Positions 57,537-64,000 of a DNA stretch of 64,000 bases are shown here, in pieces. A program made the position numbers and the translations under genes. The DNA is taken from the NCBI GenBank assembly GCA_963701445.1, contig CAVPAM010000016.1, positions 1-64,000 on the forward strand, written 5' to 3'. The notes beneath the pieces are model-generated. The model did no database searches and had not been told where the DNA came from. It worked only from the letters and a program-made list of their open reading frames with translations. The stretch is from CAKZLS01 sp963701445. GTDB lineage: Bacteria; Pseudomonadota; Alphaproteobacteria; Rhodospirillales; Defluviicoccaceae. Every line of letters begins with the position of its first letter. The first letter of the stretch is position 1.

Positions 57537-58064
57537 ATGACCGACGAATTCGACATACGCGAGAGCCTCCCGACGGACATGGCCGCGCTTGACGCGCTCT
57601 ATCCTCTCGCGTTTCCCGACGAGGACATGCTGCCGCTGACGCGGGACTTGCTGCGGGGGGACACCCACGTCCTTTCGCTGGTCGCGATTGCCGGGCCGAC
57701 ACTGGTGGGGCATATCGTCTTTACGATGTGCGGCCTCGCCGGGCGGTCCGGCTCGGTCGCCCTCCTCGGACCGCTCGCGGTCGCTCCCCACAGGCAACGG
57801 CGGGGTATCGGCGGCGCCCTCGTCCGCGACGGTTTGCGACGCCTGAAAGGCGGCGGCGCGACCCAGGTTCAGGTGCTTGGCGACCCCGCCTACTACGGGC
57901 GCTTGGGCTTCGAACCCGACGGTGGTGTCGCGCCGCCGTATCCGGTGCCGGACGAATGGCGGGCGGCCTGGCAATCCATCCGCCTTCGCGACGGCGATCC
58001 GCCGCTTCAGGGCACGCTTTCCGTGCCGTCGCCGTGGCGGCAACCGGCGCTCTGGGCGCCATAG
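57537..58064 (+). CDS. GNAT-family N-acetyltransferase
   Basis: 175 aa. The acetyl-CoA-binding motif A is visible as LGPLAVAPHRQRRGIGGALV, and VLGDPAYYGRLGFEPD is typical of the YhbS-like subgroup. Substrate unknown. It follows the Mth938 gene by 42 bp and may share its transcript. Confidence 0.85.
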   Translation: MTDEFDIRESLPTDMAALDALYPLAFPDEDMLPLTRDLLRGDTHVLSLVAIAGPTLVGHIVFTMCGLAGRSGSVALLGPLAVAPHRQRRGIGGALVRDGLRRLKGGGATQVQVLGDPAYYGRLGFEPDGGVAPPYPVPDEWRAAWQSIRLRDGDPPLQGTLSVPSPWRQPALWAP

Positions 58065-58322
58065 CGGCGGCGCGGCGCCGCCGGTTCCACGTCGAGGGCG
58101 CGTTGGAAACGCCGCGTCGGCCGTCTCCCGGGTTTGCCGGGGACGATCGCGGCCGGCCCGGCCGCTCGGCGATACGCCGGTCCATCCGCGGACCAAAAAA
58201 ATGTGCCGTCGCGGCCGGACGTAAAAGAATTGCTAACCACATCCGTCGCACATTGGCGCTCGCCGGAGCGGCGCCGAGCCGGGCCGGCCTTCAAGGGTCA
58301 AATTGGCGAGGCGAGGGTGCGC

Positions 58323-59399
58323 ATGTTCGGACGTCGCGATCCACAAGCGTTGGCGAAGCTGGAAGCCCTGACGAAGGAGAGTTCGCCGGCCGAGAGGGCC
58401 GGGATCGCGCGCGTTCTGGGCGACGTGCTGAACGCGGACCTGTCCGAGGACGAGCGCGGCGTCGCCGAGGCGATCGTGCACATCCTCTGCGACGACGTGA
58501 TCGAATCCGTCCGCGCGGCGCTCGCCCAGTCGGTGTCGTCGTCCCTCTACCTGCCGCGAACCCTGGCCCAGCGTCTCGCCAGGGACATCGAGGAGGTCTC
58601 GATACCGGTCCTGGAACTCAGCTCGGTGCTGACCGACGACGACCTCAAGGAGGTGATCGGCAAGGGCACGCCGCGCCAGGTGGAGGCGACGGCCCGGCGC
58701 CCGGAGATTTCGGAGGCGGTCAGCGACGCCATCGTCGAACGCGGCCACGTGCCGGCGATCTCGACGCTCGTCGGCAACCAGGGCGCCGCGCTCGGCGCGG
58801 ACACATGGGTCAAGGCCATCGAGCGCTACGGCGAGGATCGGGAGCTGATCCAGGCGGCGATCGATCGCGGCCGCATTCCCGAGCAGGTCGCGACGAAGCT
58901 GCTGGCGGTCGCGACCGCGCATGTCTCGGCGTTCGTGGTGCGCTACCTGAACGTTCCGCCGACGACGATCCCGGCGACGGGCGAACTGAACATCGAGGTG
59001 GACACCGAGAACCTGCTGGCGCGGGTGGTGCCGGACGACGTGGAGCCGAACCGGTATGCCCAGACGCTGCACAAACAGAACAAGCTCGGCCGGAAAGTCC
59101 TGCTGCGGGCGCTGTGCACCGGCGAGTTCGTCTTTCTCACCGCCGCCGTCGCGCGCCTGACCGGACTGTCGTATCACGATGTCCAGCGCAAGCTGTTCTC
59201 GTCGTCCGCGTTTGCCCGCAAGCAGATCCTGGCGCGCGCCGGTCTGGAGCCGGCGATGGTCGGCGTGTTCGAGTCGCTGCTCGGCATGGGCAACGTGACC
59301 GACCCCGTCGAGTACCAGCGCATGGCCCGCGAAACGGTATCCACCGCCCTCGGCAAGAACTACCTCCCGCCGACGCCGTTCGAACTGTTCGGCGGTTAG
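58323..59399 (+). CDS. DUF2336 protein
   Basis: 358 aa, cytoplasmic, mostly helical. Recognised from the HEAT-like opening (LAKLEALTKESSPAERAGIA) and the paired segments with VSDAIVERGHVPAISTLVGN. DUF2336 is nearly restricted to alphaproteobacteria and its function is unknown. ATG at 58323; 258 bp separate it from the GNAT gene. Directly followed by the G-tract repeat. Confidence 0.8.
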   Translation: MFGRRDPQALAKLEALTKESSPAERAGIARVLGDVLNADLSEDERGVAEAIVHILCDDVIESVRAALAQSVSSSLYLPRTLAQRLARDIEEVSIPVLELSSVLTDDDLKEVIGKGTPRQVEATARRPEISEAVSDAIVERGHVPAISTLVGNQGAALGADTWVKAIERYGEDRELIQAAIDRGRIPEQVATKLLAVATAHVSAFVVRYLNVPPTTIPATGELNIEVDTENLLARVVPDDVEPNRYAQTLHKQNKLGRKVLLRALCTGEFVFLTAAVARLTGLSYHDVQRKLFSSSAFARKQILARAGLEPAMVGVFESLLGMGNVTDPVEYQRMARETVSTALGKNYLPPTPFELFGG

Positions 59400-59501
59400 G
59401 GCACCGCCGCCGCGCCGCCGGAGGGTGTCCCGGCGACGACGGCGTCCGTCGGCATGAGCCGCTCCCGCGCCTGTTCCCGTTCCGTTCGAACGGGATTTCG
59501 C

Positions 59502-59553
59502 GGGGGGGGGGGGTGTAACGCGTTTTTGCAAAACAACCCCATGCACCGTAGAA
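59502..59553. repeat. G-tract intergenic repeat, copy 2
   Basis: Same block as 6823-6875: 12 G, TGTAACGCG, T-run, GCAAAACAACCCC, ATGCACCGTAGAA. Same orientation; one T shorter and one A-to-C change. Confidence 0.75.
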
Positions 59554-59901
59554 TTTCTCCGCAAGTCATTGAAATGATTGAATTTTTAAAATGCTCGTTG
59601 CCGCTCCGCAATGACGTAAGTCCGTTGATATAAAACAAAACATTCCGATGCGATCCGGGAACGACCGGCTTTCGAGACCGCCATTTTGCGTCAAATCGGG
59701 GGGAAAAATCGCCAAATACGCGCCGCGAAACGCGATTTTTGGCGGTTCAGGGAGGCGTTTCCGGGCGGCCCTGGAAACCGTGGCGTAGCCGCTGAAAGGG
59801 GCGAAAACAGCCCGGGGGAGAGGTTCGAGGGCTGTCAAACACGCGAGCCCGGACACGGATTTTGCTACACAATACTGAACCAGACCCCGGCGCCCGCAGT
59901 G
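59554..59901. other. gene-free stretch before the cassette
   Basis: 350 bp with no convincing gene; an AT-rich part (59554-59645) directly follows the G-tract repeat, as at the first copy. Confidence 0.5.
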
Positions 59902-59934
59902 CCTATCCGGTTAAGACAGACACCCACTACATCT
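59902..59934 (+). repeat. left inverted repeat of the cassette
   Basis: Begins CCTATCCGGTTAAGACAGAC and continues ACCCACTACATCT. Its reverse complement matches 61254-61286 at 27 of 33 bases. Confidence 0.7.
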
Positions 59935-60124
59935 AGAGTAAACAATGCGTAATGCCGACACCGCCTAATCGGCGGGTGATGACCCAGAGCTGCCGTTGGA
60001 ATGGTTTGCAGCCTTCCATTATCATAGGTGCCGACACAGGCGCTGCTGAGCCCTTTGGAGGCTCTTACCGATTTGAGGACACGCCAAGATAACCGTGATA
60101 ACCATGGCCATGGCATCGGTGGGA

Positions 60125-60793
60125 ATGATGGACAAATCCAGATTTGGGGAAGGGAAAGTTGAACGCGCGGAAGTTATAACGAGGTATCGGCGCCTGAGGG
60201 AGCTCAGCCGAAAACATGGCGATGCGATTTTAAAAAGGCTTCCGAAAAAGACGTTGCTTGATTGGGGTAAGCGCCTTGGCTTGGTGCGAAGAAAAACCTT
60301 CATCGCTTCGAGCACTGGAGAAATAGCCCTTGCTTTTGATTTAGCGCTGTTTTCAACACGACCAGGAAAAATTTCTCCTGTCGAGCGGTATCGCAGAACA
60401 TCGGAGTTTCCCGTAGGCAGTGAAGATGATCTGGTGCTTGATGCCATGTGTCGCTCACGTTTCTCCTTGTTCTTGGTCAAGCGTCGACATTTGGCCGCAG
60501 GACTGATCTTAGAAGACTTGTTACTCCAAGAGGAGGTGTGGCTCATGGACGAGGGTTTCGAACAAACGGTGCCAGATGGACATGCTCTTGCCAGCCGAGT
60601 AACTAAGCCCGACGCCTTTCACATGACGACCGGTGCGGCAATTCCCATAACCCGTGAAGCCATGGAAGACGTAGCAGCGGCATTCCCTTCCCTTGACGCT
60701 TATCTCGCCGATCGCACAAACGTCAGGTTTATCGAGACCGTTTATCGAAGTGCTGTTACCCACGGGCTGATGGACACGGTGGTGATGGAATAG
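60125..60793 (+). CDS. unrecognised cassette protein 1
   Basis: About 222 aa, no family recognised. Basic N-terminal helical region (RYRRLRELSRKHGDAILKRL), a middle with LALFSTRPGKISPVERYRR and a C-terminal part (ITREAMEDVAAAFPSLDAYL). No membrane helix, signal or obvious catalytic motif. The start is uncertain: ATG at 60125 or 60128 follows GGTGGGA, while a GTG at 60095 is also in frame. GC content and codon use differ from the surrounding genes. Followed after 22 bp by cassette gene 2, suggesting one transcript. Confidence 0.6.
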   Translation: MMDKSRFGEGKVERAEVITRYRRLRELSRKHGDAILKRLPKKTLLDWGKRLGLVRRKTFIASSTGEIALAFDLALFSTRPGKISPVERYRRTSEFPVGSEDDLVLDAMCRSRFSLFLVKRRHLAAGLILEDLLLQEEVWLMDEGFEQTVPDGHALASRVTKPDAFHMTTGAAIPITREAMEDVAAAFPSLDAYLADRTNVRFIETVYRSAVTHGLMDTVVME

Positions 60794-60815
60794 CGCATAT
60801 CTAGGACTTCGAACG

Positions 60816-61220
60816 ATGATCGATGACATAGAGAAATCTGTGGCGCTGGTGGAGAGAATGAAGGCTACATTGCCCATGCGTGCGTTTACGACCATGGAAT
60901 TACGAAAAACCTTACAGCAAAGTTCGGAGCAGATTTTTCCGCACGAGTGTAGCGTCAATGAGATTAGATACATGGGCGACGAAGGCGGCATCGCGTGCAG
61001 TCTCGATTTCGGCTTTAGCGAGACCAAGGAGGTGCATATCGTCTCGATCACGCATCTCAGGTTCGACCGCAGCAATCCGCTTGCACGCGAGATCGAGGCC
61101 TATTGTAAGCATAGGATCAAGCGACTTAGAAAAGCTCCATCATGGGATGGGATGGTCTTGACGTGTTTGGCAGTTCGTCGAGGCGATCGGATTGTTTCAG
61201 GTACAGCCGCTCTTGGCTAA
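60816..61220 (+). CDS. unrecognised cassette protein 2
   Basis: 134 aa, no family recognised. N-terminal helix (IDDIEKSVALVERMKATLP), mixed alpha/beta middle with CSLDFGFSETKEVHIVSITH, then a basic stretch (CKHRIKRLRK). Cytosolic. AGGA is 9 bases before the start. It ends 33 bp before the right inverted repeat. With the preceding gene it might form a two-component module, but nothing in the sequence states its function. Confidence 0.55.
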   Translation: MIDDIEKSVALVERMKATLPMRAFTTMELRKTLQQSSEQIFPHECSVNEIRYMGDEGGIACSLDFGFSETKEVHIVSITHLRFDRSNPLAREIEAYCKHRIKRLRKAPSWDGMVLTCLAVRRGDRIVSGTAALG

Positions 61221-61253
61221 TTCCTGCCATACAAGGATATGTGCGGCAACCCT

Positions 61254-61286
61254 ACATGTGGTGGGTATCTGTCTAAACCCGATAGC
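61254..61286 (-). repeat. right inverted repeat of the cassette
   Basis: Inverted counterpart of 59902-59934; read on the minus strand it begins GCTATCGGGTTTAGACAGAT. Confidence 0.7.
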
Positions 61287-61383
61287 TTGGCCGCGTCCCA
61301 TATCTCTTGAAAAAGCAAATCGAGTTGATCCGGCGGCGGTTAAAATTTGCCGAGCGGATACACCGGAAAAGGCAGAATTGACG

Positions 61384-61461
61384 ATGAGCGACAGCGCGAA
61401 AAAAGACTACGAGGAAAGCAGCGGGAACGTTTTCGCTGATCTGGGCCAAGGGAGGGGTTGA
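61384..61461 (+). pseudogene. truncated XRE-family antitoxin
   Basis: 25 codons: MSDSAKKDYEESSGNVFADL matches the N-terminus of a common small XRE/HigA-type antitoxin whose helix-turn-helix part normally follows FADLGLP. Here the frame ends five residues later, after GQGRG. No toxin gene is adjacent. Probably a remnant of a toxin-antitoxin locus. Confidence 0.65.
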
Positions 61462-61485
61462 CATAGCGTGCTCAATCCTTAGTAT
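61458..61485 (+). promoter_or_regulatory. sigma70-like promoter of the CBS gene
   Basis: TTGACA and TAGTAT separated by 16 bp, about 100 bp before the CBS-protein start. The -35 box overlaps the stop of the antitoxin remnant. Confidence 0.45.
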
Positions 61486-61583
61486 TTTAGTCAGACTTTC
61501 CTCGAAATATGACAATGGCGACGTGGGGCATTTCTCCCCCGGCGGCTGTTTTCATATTGATTAACGGCGAAAGGAGGCGACCC

Positions 61584-62177
61584 ATGAAAGTACGCGATGT
61601 GATGCGAACAACCTCAAAATCCGTCGCTGGCCACGAAACGGTGCAGGCGGCGGCCAAGCGGATGAAGAGCGAGGACGTCGGTTGCCTGGTGGTCGACAAC
61701 GGCGATCAGTCGGAGGGCATCGTCACGGATCGCGATCTCTCGGTGCGATGCATCGGCGACGGCAAAGACCCGTCGTCGATGACCGTTCGCGATGTCATGT
61801 CGGTCGGCGTTATCGATTGCCGCGAGGACGAGCCTATCGGTGCCGTCATCGAGCGGATGATCGGCGAGGGCGTGCTGCGTCTGCCCGTCCGTGATCGCAA
61901 CGGGCAAGTGGTCGGATTGATCTCGGCACGCGATTCGGTGCGATCAGTGCCGATGTCGCAGCTATCGCAGCGCAAGTCGCTGAGGATTCGCTTCGTCAAA
62001 GACATCGTCTCCAGCCAAGGCCAAGTTCATCAAGTCCCGGTGCAAAACGTCTACGTGACGGGCAGTGGAGATCAAGAGCATGCCGTGGCGGAAGCCGTCG
62101 AGCGCTTCCAGTCGGACCGCGGGGTGCGGGACTGGAGATTGGTGGCAGACGGCTTGGAAATCGAAGAGGTGGCTTGA
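61584..62177 (+). CDS. CBS-domain-pair protein
   Basis: 197 aa. Two CBS motifs (about 1-60 MKVRDVM.. and 68-125 MTVRDVMSV..), which typically bind adenosine nucleotides. A C-terminal 50-residue extension (VPVQNVYVTGSGDQEHAVAE) is unlike the CBS repeats. A strong GAAAGGAGG site precedes the ATG at 61584. A regulatory or energy-sensing role is inferred. Confidence 0.85.
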   Translation: MKVRDVMRTTSKSVAGHETVQAAAKRMKSEDVGCLVVDNGDQSEGIVTDRDLSVRCIGDGKDPSSMTVRDVMSVGVIDCREDEPIGAVIERMIGEGVLRLPVRDRNGQVVGLISARDSVRSVPMSQLSQRKSLRIRFVKDIVSSQGQVHQVPVQNVYVTGSGDQEHAVAEAVERFQSDRGVRDWRLVADGLEIEEVA

Positions 62178-62274
62178 GGCTCGCCTGCTCCCCGCCGCCG
62201 GCATGGAACCCGTTGCCGGCGGTGGGGCATCGCGGCGGTACCCAGTCGTCTCACCATCACCAAGGGAGGACCTG

Positions 62275-62433
62275 ATGCATCCACGGATACACGCCCAGGT
62301 TCCAAAACCACCGACCGATCCACCCCCACCACCGGGCGAAAAGCCTGACGAACCAACTCCTCATAGAGAGCCACCCATGCCGCCGCCGGCACCGCCGATT
62401 GAGCCGCCGCCGGAGCCGCCGCCAGCCGCGTAA
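62275..62433 (+). CDS. proline-rich small protein
   Basis: 52 aa, about half proline (PPTDPPPPPGEKPDEP, then repeated PPxPP). A good GGGAGGA ribosome site lies 5 bases before the ATG at 62275, which supports translation. It follows the CBS gene by 97 bp. No family recognised. Confidence 0.5.
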   Translation: MHPRIHAQVPKPPTDPPPPPGEKPDEPTPHREPPMPPPAPPIEPPPEPPPAA

Positions 62434-62724
62434 AGCGTGAGTACCCGCCCCTGGCTAGACCTTCTCGTGCCAGCCTACCGCCAGCCACAGCGGCAATACC
62501 CTCAGCTTCGGACTAACTCCCGGCGTGACGCTGACCCGGGGCGGTCCTGATTGACGCTGAAACGGTGTCTCGAAAGCGGACAACGATCGGACTGACCGAA
62601 ACGGTCGTTTGTGACCGCCTATAGGCTCTCAAGTAAGGCGCGAACTTTGCTGGCACGTCGGGGTACGTGGTCCTGACCCGAGGTGGCGTTTCGGAATTCG
62701 GAAATCACACTCGCTCAACGCCGA
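62434..62724. other. intergenic, no gene seen
   Basis: 290 bp between the proline-rich gene and the convergent antiporter gene. No convincing terminator or gene is seen. Confidence 0.5.
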
Positions 62725-63708
62725 TCAAGGCCAGATTGCATAAACGTAAGCGAGATATCCTAAGAGGAGAGCCGCACCTTCCCATCGAGCGATCTTGAGG
62801 CCTGTCCAGGCGAACGCGACGAGCGTCAGCGAGACGCCGATCATCACGGGATTGTCGAAGGTCACTATCTCATGCGGCACCACTCCGGGTGCGATGAGCG
62901 CAGTGACGCCGCCAATCCCGAGAATATTGTAAATGTTCGAGCCAACGATGTTTCCGAATGCGACGTCGCCCTGTTTCCTAATCCCGGCAACGACCGAGGT
63001 CACGAGTTCCGGCATCGATGTACCCACAGCGACGATGGTGAGACCAATGACCGTTTCAGAGATGCGGAACCCGCGAGCAAGCGCCACGGCACCGTCCACC
63101 AGAAACTTGCCACCAATGACCACCAGAGAAAGGCCGCCGACGGCAATGAGTGTCGAAATCAATATTGAACCAGGCGGTGGCGCAGTCGGCGCAAGGGCGG
63201 CATCAGTCTCCTGTAATGCATTGCTTTTTTCATAGACGGCGCCGTGGCCCGCCGAAGTGGCCGATCGCTCCTGCCGGAACGCAAGATAGATATACGCTAC
63301 GAGTGCGACGACAAAAACCGATCCAACCAGGCGACCGAGGGGCATCGTGAAGGCGAAGACCGAGAACAGGATCGCAACGGCCAGCATGATCGCGCCATCC
63401 CTCTTCAGGGCGGAAGAGGCAATGACCATCGGACTGATCAGCGCAGCGATACCGACAATCAGGAGGATGTTGGCGATGTTGGAGCCGACTATGTTGCCGT
63501 AGGCAATGCCCGGCGCATTCGAGAGCGCGGCCTGCACCGACGTCACGAGTTCGGGAGTGGAAGTTCCAAAACCGACAAGCGTCAGCCCAATCACAAGCGG
63601 AGACACCCCAAGGGCAGTCGCAACCTGCACAGCCCCTCGAACGAGAAGCTCGCCCCCAGCTATCAGCAGTACAAGTCCGCCAACGAGCGGTAACCAGATT
63701 TCGAGCAT
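62725..63708 (-). CDS. calcium/sodium antiporter (CaCA family)
   Basis: Inner-membrane cation exchanger of the YrbG type, 327 aa, with two inverted halves. The alpha repeats are visible as VGFGTSTPELVTSVQAALSN...GNIVGSNIANILLI in short and VAVGTSMPELVTSVVAG with GNIVGSNIYNILGI. Ten membrane helices are predicted, with a polar loop after helix 5. Start at 63708, or four codons earlier. Confidence 0.9.
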   Translation of the reverse strand: MLEIWLPLVGGLVLLIAGGELLVRGAVQVATALGVSPLVIGLTLVGFGTSTPELVTSVQAALSNAPGIAYGNIVGSNIANILLIVGIAALISPMVIASSALKRDGAIMLAVAILFSVFAFTMPLGRLVGSVFVVALVAYIYLAFRQERSATSAGHGAVYEKSNALQETDAALAPTAPPPGSILISTLIAVGGLSLVVIGGKFLVDGAVALARGFRISETVIGLTIVAVGTSMPELVTSVVAGIRKQGDVAFGNIVGSNIYNILGIGGVTALIAPGVVPHEIVTFDNPVMIGVSLTLVAFAWTGLKIARWEGAALLLGYLAYVYAIWP

Positions 63709-64000
63709 ATTCAACTCCAACTCTCAGGTGCTCAGATTAAAGAAAGGGTTGGAAACTCCCAAAAAATTACTCTGTGCGCCAAGCCCCTTCGAGGTTCGGC
63801 GACCGTCGTGCGTGTCCGCTAATTTACGCCAGCCTAAAGTAAACCCCGAACCATGCCCTAGGGTTGCGCGAGTTGATTGCGTCATGGCCAAAAACGGTCA
63901 TTTCTGGCACAATCCTTCCAGGCAGCCGCTGGAGGAGTTTGACGCCGCTGCCTCGGCACATGCTTAGAGGTGCATGGGTCCGGGAATCAAGCGAGGCCGC
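63709..64000. other. right-edge region, no gene seen
   Basis: About 290 bp upstream of the antiporter gene; likely holds its promoter. A short open frame near 63884 has no ribosome site. Confidence 0.4.

Larger units (their letters stand above)
59902..61286. mobile_element. lower-GC two-gene cassette bounded by inverted repeats
   Basis: A 1.4-kb segment of visibly lower GC than its surroundings, with 33-bp imperfect terminal inverted repeats (27 of 33 positions match) at 59902-59934 and 61254-61286. It carries two plus-strand genes of unknown function and no transposase, so it looks like a non-autonomous, cargo-bearing element. I see no clear target-site duplication. Confidence 0.45.

Noticed and set aside
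63884..63967. 27-codon frame at the right edge
   Set aside because: No ribosome site and no similarity that I can recognise.

Overview
The window is a high-GC chromosomal segment of an alphaproteobacterium, probably from the Rhodospirillales group. This rests on the uniform G/C-rich coding DNA and on the gene order dgt-argS-SPOR-nagZ-scpA-scpB-tatABC-serS-surE-pcm-nlpD-yajC-secD-secF-Mth938. I know that order as a conserved alphaproteobacterial block. A DUF2336 protein, a class I PhaC and an ErpA-type carrier fit the same placement. No rRNA, CRISPR array, prophage or recognisable transposase is present.

Layout. 1-6.7 kb: a c-type cytochrome cut by the left edge, a DEAD-box RNA helicase, an isochorismatase-type hydrolase, a gamma carbonic anhydrase, a MeaB-type GTPase, an EF-hand protein with a glycine-zipper lipoprotein, and an outer-membrane beta-barrel protein. 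6.8-10.2 kb: an accessory island with an AT-rich stretch and a TIR/NB-ARC/TPR defence-type protein that has near-identical 144-bp tandem repeats and lies between two palindromic repeats. 10.3-21.4 kb: phaC, an OmpA-like lipoprotein, aminotransferase-hom-recJ, two tandem PfkB-family kinases and a convergent PPi-type phosphofructokinase. 21.5-34.5 kb: tRNA-Glu, a membrane-anchored TIR protein, a solute-binding protein, a serralysin-like RTX protease, a dppABCDF operon, two tandem OmpA-family paralogues and a coiled-coil lipoprotein. 35-57.5 kb: a pentapeptide-repeat protein, xthA-erpA and the conserved block, interrupted by an EAL phosphodiesterase (between tatC and serS) and a ParA/ribbon-helix-helix pair (before the DUF815 ATPase). 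57.5-64 kb: a GNAT enzyme, the DUF2336 protein, a lower-GC two-gene cassette bounded by 33-bp inverted repeats, a truncated XRE antitoxin, a CBS-domain protein, a proline-rich small protein and a cation antiporter.

How the genes work together. The central-carbon genes (two PfkB-type kinases plus a PPi-PFK, with glpX absent from its usual place between hom and recJ) suggest a rearranged fructose-6-phosphate/fructose-1,6-bisphosphate step. The long block from dgt to Mth938 covers protein export (Tat, Sec), cell-wall turnover, chromosome condensation and protein repair in tightly overlapping operons.

Caution. Many otherwise well-conserved genes (DEAD helicase, meaB, recJ, xthA, the OmpA-like lipoprotein, the EAL gene, nlpD) carry isolated frameshifts of about one base. 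This looks more like residual indel error in the assembly than like real decay. The TIR/NB-ARC/TPR gene has the most.
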